Below, in pieces: positions 1 to 10,740 of a stretch of 64,000 nt of DNA (position 1 is the first letter of the stretch; each line of letters begins with the position of its first letter). This DNA is from Arion vulgaris (lineage: Eukaryota > Mollusca > Gastropoda > Stylommatophora > Arionidae): positions 82,405,150-82,469,149 of the forward strand of contig CM036755.1 in NCBI GenBank assembly GCA_020796225.1, read 5' to 3'. Below the pieces are notes generated by a model, which was not told the DNA's origin, made no database searches, and was given only the letters and a program-made list of their open reading frames with translations. The position numbers and the translations under genes are program-made.

Positions 1-205
1 CTTAGTCGTCTCTTAGATAAGCTGGCAGGTAACACTTGTTCTATTTTGTCACCCAATAACCACTCGGTTGAACCTAGTGTGACATGCCACAGCAATTTGT
101 AACCAATAAGTTAGACTGTCACTATTCAGAAGCACCATACCAGGCATAATGGCTAATCCCTGAATTCCCAGCGTGCGAACGCAGAAGAAGTATGTCACTA
201 TTTAA
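1..205. repeat. truncated SINE-like pieces
   Basis: Bases 1-75 match the distal part of the SINE-like family called A here (fuller copies near 16.93, 29.7 and 33.35 kb): the block around 'ggcaggtaacacttgttcta' and the following 'ccactcgg'. Bases 81-200 resemble a second short repeat at 5.90-6.03 kb, which also ends in 'gaacgcaaagaagaag'. No coding content is seen before the exon at 247. Confidence 0.5.
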
Positions 206-246
206 GGGTACTACTTTGTTACTCAATCTTCCTAAGCAATAATTAC

Positions 247-384
247 CTGATCTGTAGCCTTCAGATCATCCTCAAATGCTACAATCAAGGACACATTGTA
301 CTGTGTGACAAGACGCCAGAAATCAATAACAGTTGTTGGAAGTGGTAGCTGTGTCAGAAATTGTTGATTCTGTTTCCTGAAACT
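247..384 (-). CDS. RPTP exon: second phosphatase domain (D2), N-terminal half
   Basis: This is a 46-codon, phase 0 to phase 0 exon of the receptor tyrosine phosphatase. After the acceptor 'ccaacag' the reading is SFRKQNQQFLTQLPLP..VIDFWRLV, ending ..EDDLKATDQ before donor 'gtaatt'. The pattern F-x-TQ-x-PLP-x-TV-x-DFWRLV is the phosphatase stretch between the DYINA motif and the central sheet. TQxPLP, in place of TQGP, is typical of the membrane-distal, usually non-catalytic D2 domain. It is the most 3' exon in the window. The WPD-equivalent loop and the second P-loop must lie beyond the left edge. The following intron-side sequence (1-246) is repeat-derived. Confidence 0.85.
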
Positions 385-804
385 CTGTTGGAAATTTTTT
401 TTAAATGACCACAAGTTCATATTACAACTTTATCATCATGTTCGTCTTGAGAGATGTTTTATATAGCATCCATGATGGATATTATTTATGCTCTTTTGGT
501 TTCACTTCTATTTCTAGTAAAAACCACTTTGATATGCTCTGGTTATCGAGTACACTTTGCTTTTAAGTAGTTTCTGGTTAATATTAAAGTTGAATAGGAA
601 CAGAAAGTAATGGAAAAGCAATGAAATAGTGCATGCCATTCAAGTGACGTTTCGTCCATACAATAAGCCATTTGTGCATTCAAGTGCTGTTCCGTATGCA
701 ATCAGATAATGTCAGAATGTTGTGTTTACCAGTTCTCATACCAGCTTTCAGAGCATGTGTACAGATGCGCCTCTTCTGCTGAGCTTCTTGATGTACTCTC
801 TTAC

Positions 805-862
805 TGGGACAAAACAGCATTGATGTAATCTCTTACTGGGACCAAAATAATAGACTTTGTCT
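805..862 (-). CDS. candidate small RPTP D2 exon (DYINAVF motif)
   Basis: The minus strand reads ..VPVRDYINAV and then reaches donor 'gtaaga'. DYINAVF is a hallmark of phosphatase D2 domains, and such an exon is needed between the linker exon (3664-3799, ending phase 1) and the D2 exon at 247-384 (starting phase 0). As it stands the frame is off by one. One more T in the run at 811-814 would give DYINAVFVP and restore phase 0, the same kind of lesion as in the D1 exons. Against it, diverged copies of the same block recur nearby (about 840-850, 1270-1345), so this may be a repeat that mimics the motif. The 5' boundary is a guess. Confidence 0.35.
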
Positions 863-916
863 CTTATTGAGATCTAAGGGAAGACTGCAGTAAAACTATA
901 TAGCAATGGCGGAACA

Positions 917-1195
917 CGTAAAAATAAAGTACTGTAGTTTTATAAAATATAAAAACCATAACAATACACAGCAACGTTTCAACCACAATGTTTGTTTTTA
1001 GTCACAGATTTTCATTTTAGTGGCGTTAGGAATTTATTGTTTTATTCTACACGTGTGTGCTGTGTGAGAAGTGAATTTCTTCAATTCTCTTGTATCCTTT
1101 GCTTCATTAAGTCCTTTTGGTCAAAACGTTGCTGTGTATTGTTATTTTTTGGGGTGAAACTACAGTACTTTGTTTTTACGTGTTTCTCTTATTGA
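917..1195. mobile_element. Penelope-like element tails, inverted pair
   Basis: Bases 917-986 are the 3' tail of a Penelope-like element in minus orientation. Bases 990-1195 are the same tail in plus orientation, ending 'aaactacagtactttg'. The two 5' sides face each other. The plus copy carries the conserved 'aaaacgttgctgtgtattg' block also found near 9.82, 17.40 and 20.28 kb. No coding part remains. Confidence 0.65.
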
Positions 1196-2061
1196 GACAA
1201 AAATATAACTTATATTTCTTGACCTTGGACAAATAAAGTGAACATGTAATCTATTAATAGAATAAATACAGAATGAATGTAATGTCTTACTGGGACATAT
1301 ACAACATTAATGTATTCTTTACCGGCGCAAAACAGCATTGATGTAATCTCCCAAATAGTCTGTCTTACACTGTAATACTGGTGCATACATCATCTCTGGA
1401 GTAAAAGTAATAAAAAATAGCTTACACATTATGCTAATCCACTCCATAAAATAATATTACATGTAGTGACCATAGACTGTATTGGTGATAGAGGAATAGT
1501 ACATACTACCACAACTTCTGTAATGAATACATCGACATTAGCACACACAAAATTATTCATGGTACAGGATAATTGTAACTTAATAGATAGAACAGTTGTT
1601 TGAATTGACTATGGTTTGATTGATTGATAGGACCATCATCATTGCACTTCGGTGAGTAACCATGTGTGCTCCAATCTATTTCTTACCCAGGAAGATATCG
1701 GCTGAAGTTCATGAACTCCTTACAAATGACGAGGAAAAATATCCAGATGGCTCAATGAGGGAATGAACCTGGTACCTTTGGCATGAGAGACAAGCTTCTA
1801 ACCTCTATGCCACAAAGATTGAGGGTGAAACAAGTAGTTATCATTTTAATCCAGTGAAAAAACCAGGCCTATATATTCAAGTTTTTTCAATATGTTTGTG
1901 GGAAGTGGAATACATGTACCAACATCTTATTAATAACGTAAATACTAATTAGTATGCAAATTCTACGATGTACGAAAATCAACAAATCTGAGGTGGTCAG
2001 ACTGGATCAGATCAGATCTGGAGAAAATCGGTAGGGTGGCTGCGGTAATACTGAGGAAATA

Positions 2062-2208
2062 GGCGATAGAGTAAAGACTGGTATATACAGTATTACATAA
2101 GAAGGGAAAAATTATTATAAGATATGAAAAAAAAAAACATGTCATATCTTATAATTAATTTTTTCCTTCTTATGTAATACTGTATATACCAGTCTTTGCT
2201 CTATCGCC
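2062..2208. repeat. near-perfect inverted repeat (hairpin)
   Basis: Two arms of about 66 bases (2062-2127 and 2142-2208) are almost exact reverse complements. The left arm starts 'ggcgatagagtaaagactgg' and the right arm ends 'ccagtctttgctctatcgcc'. They are separated by a loop of about 14 bases rich in A. It could be a small foldback element or MITE-like insertion. No coding content. Confidence 0.85.
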
Positions 2209-2449
2209 ATATGCTAAAATTCTATGGCTTTTCCCCTTTGGTATTGGATATACTATGTGATTTTCACCAGAATAAATACATTAATTGTCTAATACAAATC
2301 AGAATCTGAAGGTTTGTTGAATTTTAAAATACAATTTTTACACCAATTTTGTTTGCTAATCAGATTCAATTATTTTGGAGGAAAAAAATGGCGTGGCATC
2401 TGTATATACATTTTTTTTAGTATTTGATAATAGTTCTTTGATTTATCTA

Positions 2450-2765
2450 GAAAATAATATATAATTCATAACATTCCATTTGACAACCATGAAGTTTAAT
2501 TGATACATACATCATCATCATGATCAAATGTCCTGAGCAGAACTTTGCCATTATAACAGCCCTTCGAAATTTATCTCTGTCCCATAGGCCAGATGTTCCA
2601 CTTCTGTAGCCGTCATGCTCATCAGTTACATCATGACTCCATCTTCTCCATGGTTTTTCTCTTCTTCTCTTTGCTGGTATCCTTCCTTCCATGATGGTCT
2701 TCTCCAGCCCTTTTTATATGTCCAAAATACCTCAATTTTCTCTTTCTTATTTGTAACCTCATATA
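2450..2765 (-). mobile_element. LINE 3' coding tail
   Basis: The minus strand encodes the C-terminal tail of a non-LTR reverse transcriptase ORF: MEGRIPAKRRREKPWRRW, then HDVTD, then DKFRRAVIMAKFCSGH. The same tail recurs at 36.57 and 42.71 kb and, amplified, at 13.8-15.7 kb. It is 5'-truncated and only the last ~80 codons remain. Confidence 0.7.
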
Positions 2766-3089
2766 TCAAATGGAAGGATAATGTAAAGAAAAAAACATTA
2801 ATTTGGCATCCTCATATTTTTCAATGTGATAGTGAATATATTAACTTTTGCTGAGCCTGATTATAATCTCTGGCGTGTATTGTTTATTTACTTTATGGAG
2901 CATCCAATTTATTTTCATGGATTGCTTCAGGAGCATCTTTAATGTTTTTGCAGTGCTGGGATACGTATGGCTGTTCCAGGTTTCCTTTCATCATTGTTAG
3001 CTCATCTGTCTGCTTGTTTATAGGAAGAATGTTGTGGACTGAAATCTACTGCAGGATCAATTATGTTTTTGTGATCTACAAAACAATAT

Positions 3090-3345
3090 TGAGTTTCATT
3101 TCTTAGATAAGAATGTAAGAACAAATAATGCAACCAAACTCAACTGTATAAGGAGTCTTCTAAACAGAACATCAGAAAAGAAGGCAAAAGGAAGATCATG
3201 AAAAAGATGCTTAGATGGCATAGTAGAATTATGTCAAAAAGCAAAATAACTATCACTCAAACCACTAAAGCAGCGAAAGACAAAAACAGAAAAACCACTA
3301 TTCTGGGAAATAACCCGGTAACAGTGTGATGAAAAAAGAAGAACA
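3090..3345 (+). mobile_element. LINE tail, family D
   Basis: Degenerate plus-strand copy of a LINE C-terminus whose best copy is at 30.02-30.44 kb ('RMQPNSTVYRVFYNRTSGKK', 'GRPRKRWLDGIAESC'). It ends with the 3' block 'aacccggtaacagtgtgatg' followed by an A/G-rich run. Confidence 0.6.
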
Positions 3346-3663
3346 TTTCTTAGATGAGTCTGTCTTGTCTGAAATATACGAGATTTATATTATATTATAT
3401 TATAATATATCTCGTATTATATCTTGGAGATTGGACATAGAATCACTTGGAAACAAAATTGTATGGGGTGCCACTTCCTTACTGATTATGCTCTACAAGG
3501 CTGGAAGAACTGCCGTCATCTCTGCTCTAAAGACAGCACATGTTTCTCTTACTTGAAGATAATGAATAACATTTTCCTCGATAGGGCATATTATAAAGAA
3601 GGAAGACATTTAAAAACTGTATACAGCTAACAGAGAAAAACACAAAATTACTTATTGACTTAC

Positions 3664-3799
3664 TTGGTGTGATGTTGTTCAGACGATTCTTATGTCTGTT
3701 GTTGACATTTTGACTGTTCTCATAAACATTTGAAGGGTCTTCGGCAGACTCAATATTTTCTTTGTCATCTTCCTCATCACTCTTCACGTCACAGATGAT
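3664..3799 (-). CDS. RPTP exon: D1-D2 linker and start of D2
   Basis: After acceptor 'tttgatcag' the reading is IICDVKSDEEDDKENIESAE.. and it ends ..VNNRHKNRLNNITP before donor 'gtaagt'. It has 45 codons plus one base, phase 0 in and phase 1 out. It follows directly in phase from the D1 C-terminal exon (10982-11128, ending EREFK). The acidic stretch is the inter-domain linker. KNR..NITP corresponds to the KNRY-type motif that opens a phosphatase domain, here the divergent D2 version. The exon is intact, with no internal stop. Confidence 0.75.
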
Positions 3800-3829
3800 C
3801 TGATCAAAGAAAATGTAGAAAATGTCTTC

Positions 3830-4115
3830 TTCTTCTTCTTCAATGATCTTCGTCTTCTTCTTTTGTCATCACATTGTTACCGGGTTGTTGCTCAGTGTCG
3901 TGGTTTTCTGTTTTGTCTTGCGCTGTTCTGGTGGCTTGGGGGATTGTTATTTTTGTTCTTTTACAGGATTCTGCTATGCCATCTAATCATTTTTTTGGTG
4001 GTCTGCCTCTCACCTTATTCCCTGATGTTCTATTAAAGAAGACTCTGTATACTGTGGAGTTTGGGTGCATTCTTATTAAGTGGACAAACCACTTCATTCT
4101 TTGTTTCTCAATGTA
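3830..4115 (-). mobile_element. LINE tail, family D (reverse orientation)
   Basis: Reverse-complement copy of the family D LINE 3' end seen at 3.09, 8.13 and 30.02 kb. It includes the single-copy 3' block around 3870-3905 (minus-strand 'gacactgagcaacaacccgg') preceded by the degenerate tail coding sequence. It lies head-on towards the copy at 3090-3345. Confidence 0.6.
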
Positions 4116-4504
4116 ATTTAAGCAATGTTCTGTTCCAACTTTCTTTCTTGCCGCTCTCAGCAAAGTTCATTTCAGGGTCTCCTTAGGTCGTCTTCTCTTT
4201 CTTGAAACCTTTGCATCCCACTTCAATGCCTGCTTTGACATTCATTGATCACTTCTTCTCAAAGTGTGTCAACATATCTCCAGCTTCTCCTTCTTATAAG
4301 ATGGCTCTCTTCAATGATAACTCTAATATTTTGGTTACATACGATAAGTAAATAAATAAAATCCAAGTATTGATACCATTGTCCCAGGTTTGACCTCACA
4401 TAGCTAGGATTCTCTCTGCAGAAATGGTGTCATACTGAGAGTATTGCACAAAGCATGAACTATGTAACTCTGACAACAATACTTTGTGTCTAGACAAAAT
4501 TCAC

Positions 4505-4945
4505 CAGTAAACAGAACAGAGCAGTCCGGATTTGAACCCATAAGCTATGGAATACAAAGCAAAGGCTTAACCACTTAGCCACAGAGACCGCATAAAGAGA
4601 AGAAAAGAAATGTTAGGCAGATGAACAAAGGAAGACAACATGGTAAATGTGAGAGAGTATAGTAATACGTTGAATTCATACATGTGCCCATGTGTTGCCA
4701 GGGCCCAATAAGAAGCAAAGAATAGTACCACTGCGACCTACAAGGCATGTCTAAGAGGCGGCTGTATGGCATAGGAAGCTGCCCTAGTGAATAAAAAGCA
4801 TCGCGGGAATCGGATATGCTGGCCTACATGTAGGCGCATAACTGGCACAACGTGCAATCACTCTTAAGCTCAGATCACATACAAATCACACAGCGTGATT
4901 TAACAAGCGGTCGATATAGAGCATTCGAAGAAGAAGAAGAATTCA
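4505..4945 (-). repeat. tRNA-like SINE head and SINE-like family B copy
   Basis: On the minus strand, 4592-4505 reads 'tggctaagtggttaagc' (A-box-like) and then 'gggttcaaatcc' (B-box), as in tRNA-derived SINE heads. The ends do not pair as an acceptor stem, so this is not a functional tRNA. Bases 4685-4945 are a reverse copy of family B (see 11612), with 'agcaaagaatagtaccactg' and a terminal (gaa)n run. Confidence 0.6.
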
Positions 4946-5099
4946 TACATTAAGTTGACAATGTTGCCATTCTAACAGCTCTTCAGAATTTTTCTCTCTC
5001 GTAGGTCGGATGTCTAAAGTTTGCTGCCGCCATGTTTAAATCCTCTATCACATCTTGGATCCATGTTTGCTGTGGTCTTCTTCTCTACTAGGATGATTT

Positions 5100-5335
5100 C
5101 TTCCATAACTGTTTTCAGTTTGCAAAATCTTACAGTTACTAGTCTGTACAACTTTGTTTCCTGTTGGATAATATACATATAATTTCCTATATGCCTTGTC
5201 TACATACCCTAGATTTCTAATGAGCGCAATATACTCATGTTCTCAGAGCATACCACACAGATCCCAAAGAGCAGTTAACTTGTTTGATAAAAAGGAACGA
5301 ATGCAAACAACAATAGTAGGTACAATAACTGTGAA
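5100..5335 (+). repeat. interspersed repeat family G
   Basis: A sequence marked by 'tttcctgttggataatat' and 'cataccacacagat' recurs near 26.2, 32.3 and, reversed, 24.9-25.1 kb. It has no coding potential. It may be a SINE or a LINE untranslated region; I cannot classify it. Confidence 0.5.
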
Positions 5336-5499
5336 ACAGATAGACACTAAGAACATTCCATAATTTATTTCTCCAGAGAGTAAAATCATTTAAGATTTCA
5401 ACATTGTCACAGCAATAATTTTGGACACAGTTTCTGTAAACAGATATTGCTCAGTAAATAATTCTAGCAAAAACATAACAAACATAATTTCTTATTTTC

Positions 5500-5865
5500 T
5501 CTAATTCTGTTGTGCCTCACAGTGCCAGGGTAAGAAGATATTTCTAGCATCGGATTTGTGAGTGCGTAAATAATGTGTTTTGTCACCTCTTTTATCTCTA
5601 AGGTCCACCTTTTGTGTGGACAGCTTTTAGCTTGTATCCTCTGTATCAGAGTAACATTGCACTTTCATTCTGCTGGTAATCTGCTTCAGCAAGTCTGTTG
5701 ATAATCTGCGAATGTGGTCGAACCATTTAATTTGTTGTTTCTTGATGAAGTTTAGTACTGATGAGTACCAACTTTTTTCTGGATGTCTTTATTTCGAAAC
5801 CAGTCTCTTCTTGATAGCCCCAGCATTCTTCGTAGATACTTAATCTCTGACATGACTAGTACAAC
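5500..5865 (-). mobile_element. LINE tail, family E
   Basis: The minus strand encodes a degenerate LINE C-terminus: EIKYLRRMLGLSRRDWFRNK, then a degraded stretch, then the 3' end. Related copies lie at 16.10-16.66, 30.54-31.03 and 58.38-58.97 kb. Stops and frameshifts make it a fossil. Confidence 0.55.
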
Positions 5866-5899
5866 CGTTAAAACTAAGAACCTCTGAAGACAGCAAAGG

Positions 5900-6030
5900 C
5901 TCACCGCATTGCAGGACACCAGTAAAATAGTAAGCAGGCCTCATGCAAAACTCAGTCAGAAGTGCAACACCAGGCATCATGACCTCTGCCTGAATTGACA
6001 GCGGGTGAACGCAAAGAAGAAGAAAATTAG
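5900..6030 (+). repeat. short interspersed repeat ending in (gaa)n
   Basis: Related to bases 81-205: both contain 'accaggcat' and end 'gaacgcaaagaagaag', the same end as SINE-like family A. A SINE fragment is likely. Confidence 0.45.
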
Positions 6031-6389
6031 GAGTTTCAAAGATGTTTGTTTAATTCATTGTGAGCTATCTTCACAAGCTACAGGCTGCAACATTTGCCCT
6101 GAGCATGAATTATAATTTAACAAACATGTGATTTTCCAAACATGGATTACAAAGATAGATTACTCAATAAAGTGAAGACAAAAACTTGGTGTCAAGATTA
6201 TATATCTTGAAAAATTATTCCTATTCTGGGTAGACTGACATAAAAAGTAAGAATATTGAAGATGATAACGTATAACTTTGCAGTTTGTCAAAGTAACTAG
6301 TTTTGTTAATGACTCTGTTTGTAACTTTGTTCTGTGTGTTTTTTTTTGTTTATTCACAAAATAGATGAGACTGAAGTTAAACTATTTGA

Positions 6390-8100
6390 TTGGCAAAACA
6401 CGTAATCACAAAGTACTGTATTTTACAAATTACAAAAACAATGACAAAATACAGCAACGTTTCACCAACAAGGCCTTTATCAAGCAAACGAACAACAGGA
6501 GTGACGAATTTTTAAAAAAACATATGGACGACTACATACAAACGTTTCTAATGAAAATCTGGGAATAAAAACGAATAACGAAATAAATGTAACACAAAAA
6601 CACACATAAAAACTAGAAATAGACAAGAAAAGAAACAATCCATGCATGTTTTCACAGTGACTCAATGAGTATGCTCAGGAAGATTGAAACAGGATGGGCT
6701 AGGAGACATTGGATAGAATCGCTGGGGAGGTCTCAGCTGACAAAGATCAGTTTTATTTTGTGCCAGGGCATGCAGGTGTAAGGGGAATGAACGTAGGATA
6801 GGCTTGCAGGTATGGCTGCTGTCCAAAGCGACGAGCAATGGACCAGGCTGATATTATAAATTCCTTAAGGAGAGAGGGCGTGTACATGATTCACGTAATA
6901 GCGGTGAATCCACAACACTAACCAGACTGCAAGAACTCAAAGTTAAGTGTGGTGTAGCTCGACAAGAACGCTATGCTGCAGACAAAGAAGAATTGTAAAC
7001 CAACAAAGAACCGGTGTCGTTAGTCGCCACACGCTGATGGACATACTGAAGGAGAGATCGGAGGACTTATGGACTAATTTGTTCGACGTGCAGTGATGGT
7101 GATCCGACGACTAAACTAAAACTAAAAAAGAAAAGAAACAATGAAAAATCAAGTAAATATATAACTTGAATACATGCAACATATGCCCATATAGATTACA
7201 AGGCATGAGAAGAGAAAGTACTAAGCAGTAGGAATGTAATACGTTGAGCCCACGTGGTCGCAAGGTACCATACAACGAAGTCAACCGATTTTCCAGAGCA
7301 AATCGACTTCGATCATCCGAGGAACATGATCGGATGGCTGTGACCTGGACATCGTGAGCTCCTAAATGGCCAGTATCATTGAAATGGGTAGCTACAGGGG
7401 TCAGAGAGCATTGGCGTATGTCGCGCAAGTGTTGGGTGAATCGGTCACTGAGCCTCTTGCCTGTTCTCGCGATATAAGCATTGTTACACCGCTTACAGAT
7501 AATGACATACATAAGATTACGGGACTCGCACGTGAAACCATCTTCAATAACAAACGTGGCTAAAGGAAAAGATACAGTCGCGTCTGTATCCACAAGCACA
7601 CGTGTTGCAACGCCGACGGCCACACTGAACAGTGCCAAAATGAGTCTGTATATTGGACTTAAGGTGACTGTGTACCAACATATCCTTAAGACTTCTGTCC
7701 CGTCAATAAGCCACCAAAGGATAGTTGAGGAAGACAGAGCGGGTCTCAGGATCTGACTTAAGGATAGACAGATGACGGAATAAAACATTTTTCACCAGTG
7801 AACTATGGGTGGAAAGTTAAGATAAGTTTTACTCGGTCAGAGTTAGTAGTCCTATGCTGGCTGGTAAGGGCCTGCTGGCGAATGATTTTCTGAGCTCGAT
7901 TCATAGCAGATACAAGCACTTCTCGGGTATAGGTGCCTGGGAAGAAATCAAGCATCTCGCGAGCTCTATCAAGAAAATCATCGTCCTCGCTACAAAGCGA
8001 CGCCAAGAGCTGCGAGAATGGCAAAGAACACGACAAGCCTGGGGATGGGAAGAAGTATAAAGGGGAAAACTATGTGCATCAGTAGGCTTGTAATATACTG
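6390..8100 (-). mobile_element. Penelope-like element: RT C-terminus, GIY-YIG endonuclease and 3' tail
   Basis: Minus strand. The N-terminal remainder reads SVYYKPTDAHSF, then DDDFLDRAREMLDFFPG and VLVSAMNRAQKI (the thumb and connector region of Penelope-like reverse transcriptases). Next come FVIEDGFTCESRNLMYVIIC and AYIARTGKRLSDRFTQHLRD. The second part is a GIY-YIG endonuclease domain preceded by its cysteines; the canonical ETG is ATG-like here (IARTGKRL). The 3' tail runs down to about 6390. A LINE fragment (6640-7127) is inserted in the tail. The RT palm motifs are missing, so the copy is 5'-truncated and has frameshifts. It faces a plus-strand copy at 8565-9895, giving an inverted pair. 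Confidence 0.85.
6640..7127 (+). mobile_element. RNase H-type LINE tail inserted in the Penelope element, 15-bp TSD
   Basis: A 488-bp insertion flanked by exact copies of 'aagaaaagaaacaat' (6625-6639 and 7128-7142). It carries the degenerate end of an RNase H-bearing LINE (around 'gccagggcatgcaggtgtaa', the PGHAGV motif) and ends '..gacgactaaactaaaactaaa'. Fuller relatives lie at 37.29 and 43.43 kb. The target duplication shows that it jumped into an existing Penelope copy. Confidence 0.8.
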
Positions 8101-8124
8101 ATGTTAGTGATAGTGATGTTAGTG

Positions 8125-8362
8125 ATTTGGTTTGGCCACTTAATAAGAATGCATCCAAACTCACAGTATACAGAGTCTTCTACAACAGAACATCGGGAAA
8201 AGAAGGCAGAGAAGACACGGAAAAGATGGTTAGATGGCGTAGCAGAATCCTGTGAAGAGCAAAGATAACAATCACACAAGCCACCAGAACAGCGCAAGAC
8301 AAAAACAGAAACCACGACACTGGGCAACAACCCGGTAGCAGTGTGACGACAAAAGAAGAAGA
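8125..8362 (+). mobile_element. LINE tail, family D
   Basis: Plus-strand family D 3' end (compare 30.02 kb). It has the degenerate coding tail, then one copy of 'cactgggcaacaacccggt' at about 8319-8340, then (gaa)n. It is useful as a single-unit reference for the array at 30.24 kb. Confidence 0.65.
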
Positions 8363-8564
8363 AGTGATAGTGGATAGGTATATGGTGATAGTAATGTCAA
8401 GAAAGTTGACACAATAGTGGAGATATAGAAGTAAAACTGATAGAAGGTTGAAAACATTAATGAAATTTATGAAGTGTGACAAATCGGCGTCAGGCATACA
8501 AGTAAGTGCCATAGTCATCTGTATCTGTGATAGACAGATGGAAGGGGACCATCATATGTATCCA

Positions 8565-9895
8565 AACTAGGTGTTCAAGATACACCTATGCACGACAAGC
8601 ATAACTAGGTCCCATTTGAGTGCCTACGGCCTTAAAGCTCTCAAGTTCTTTCTCAATAGGAGAACTAATCCACTTGTGTCAACTTCTGCTCTCCTTCGTC
8701 ATGTGGAACTAGTTCTCACTCTCAACTCCTTTCAGTTCAATGACCAATTCTTTGAGCAGATTAGTGGGTCGTATCAGATCAGTATCTTGCCTCTACAGTC
8801 GCCTTTGTAGCGAGGCGATGATTTTCTCGATAGAGCTCACGAGATGCTTGATTTCTTCCATAAGCGCCTATACCCGGAGAAGGTGCTTGTATCTGCTATG
8901 AATCAAGTTTAGAAAATTACTCGCCAGCAGGCCCTTACCAGCCAGCATAGGACTACTAACTCTGACCAAGTAAAACTTATCTAAACTTTCCACCCCATAG
9001 TTCACTGGTAAAAAATGTTTTATTCCGTCATCTGTCGATCCTTAAGTCAGATCCTGAGACCCGTTCTGTCTTCCCCAACTATCCTTTGGTGGCTTACATG
9101 ACGGGACAGAAGTCTTAAGGATATGTTGATACTAGTCCCTTAAGTCCAATATCCAGACTCATTTTGGCACTGTTCAGTGTGGGCGTCGGCGTTGCAACAT
9201 GTGTGCTTATGTGATACAGACGCGTACTGTATCTTTTTCTTTAGCCACGTTTGTTATTGAAGATGGTTTCACATGCGAATCCTGTAATCTTATCTATGTC
9301 ATTATCTGTAAGTGGTGTAGCAAGGCTTATATCGGCGAGACAGGCAAGAGGCTCAGTGACCGATTCGCCCAACAATTGCGCGACATACGCCAATGCTCTG
9401 TGACCCTGTAGCCACCCATTTCAATGATACTGGCCATTTAGGAGCTACGATGTCCAGGTCACAGCCATCCGATCATGTTCCTCGGATGATCGCAGTCGAT
9501 TTGCTCTGGAGAATCGGTTGATTTCGTTGTATGGTACCTTTCAACCACGTGAGCTCAACTTATTACATTCCTATTTCTTAGTACTTTCTCTTTTATGCCT
9601 TGTAATCTATATGGGCATATGTTGCATGTATTCAAGTTATATATTTACTTGATTCTCTTCTTTTCTATTTCTAGTTGTTATGTGTGTTTTTGTGTTACAT
9701 TTATTTCGTTATTCGTTTTATTCCCAGATTTTCATTAGAAACGTTTGTATGTAGTGTCCATATGTTTTTTAATTCGTCATTCCTGTTGTTCGTTTGCTTG
9801 ATAAAGGCCTTGTTGGTCAAACGTTGCTGTATTTTGTCATTGCTTTTGTAATTTGTAAAACTACAGTACTTTGTGATTACGTTATTTTGTTTAGG
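8565..9895 (+). mobile_element. Penelope-like element, internally deleted
   Basis: The plus strand encodes an RT segment LRHVELVLTLNSFQFNDQFF..QISG, matching the Penelope RT region just before its GVAMG motif. It then jumps to the RT C-terminal region and a GIY-YIG domain (FVIEDGFTCESCNLIYVIIC, AYIGETGKRLSDRFAQQLRD) with an intact GETG. The 3' tail ends 'aaactacagtactttgtgat'. Frameshifts follow 9411. The catalytic RT aspartates are in the deleted part. It is inverted relative to 6390-8100. Confidence 0.85.
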
Positions 9896-9984
9896 TAGCC
9901 AGGAAGGATAAGCTCTTTGGTGGCAGGGTTCAAAGAGTTAATGTTACATTAGTTCTTCATATTAATAAATAATAGCATTGATGT

Positions 9985-10740
9985 ATGAGTGAATGTTGTC
10001 TATAGAGGTTTCTATTCTCCAAAAACTCACTGTTATGGGCATGCAGTCGTTCGCGTCAACGAGAGAGCAAACAGGCTTGTATCAAAATCAATGATTGTCC
10101 GGGGGTTGAAGATGGATAAAAGCAATGTTCTTCGGTCTCTTCACGACTGTCTGTTGAAGGAGAACACTTGAATAGATGTTTAATTGATCCAGCGATTTAG
10201 GCAGTTTGAGTCACCCGTTGTACAAGTAGAACTAGATGTTTGAGGACAGAGAGAGGTGTGTTTACCCAGCGTGCCACGGAACTATCATTGTGCATACCCT
10301 TCTACATCTGTTGAGGAGAAATAAGCGCTCATGGGTATGCCCAGAGTGCTGTGACATCACTTCAGTAATCAATAAACAAATAGTTATTGTTATTGATTAC
10401 TAAACTGACGTCATTGCACCGGGCAGACCCATAGGTGCTCAGTCTCCCCAACAGATATCGAAGAGTATGCATACTGATGGTCCCGTGGCTCGCTGATTAA
10501 ACACACCTCTCTCTCTGCCTCTCAGGCATCCAGTTCGACTTATACAAAGGGTAACTCCAAACCGCCTAAATCGCTTAATCGATTCAACATCGATTTTAGT
10601 GTCCTCATCCAACAGACAGTCGCGAAGAGACCGAATAAATTCCCTTATCCACTTTCAACTCCCCAATAATCAATGCTGTTGATGCTAGCCTGACCCTCTC
10701 TCGTTACTAAACCCCGCATGCCAGGACAGTATATCTACGT
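9985..10740. mobile_element. inverted pair of RNase H-type LINE ends
   Basis: Bases 9985-10380 (plus) read a degenerate LINE RNase H C-terminus (VNERANRL, then MDKSNVLRSLHDCLL). Bases 10386-10740 hold the same sequence reversed. The arms are over 300 bases long and meet at about 10380-10386 around 'aataaacaaatagttattg'. Related single ends lie at 13.2, 19.5 and 26.3 kb. Confidence 0.75.

Noticed and set aside
4505..4592. Possible tRNA gene on the minus strand
   Set aside because: A- and B-box-like sequences are present but the ends do not form an acceptor stem; it fits a tRNA-derived SINE head.
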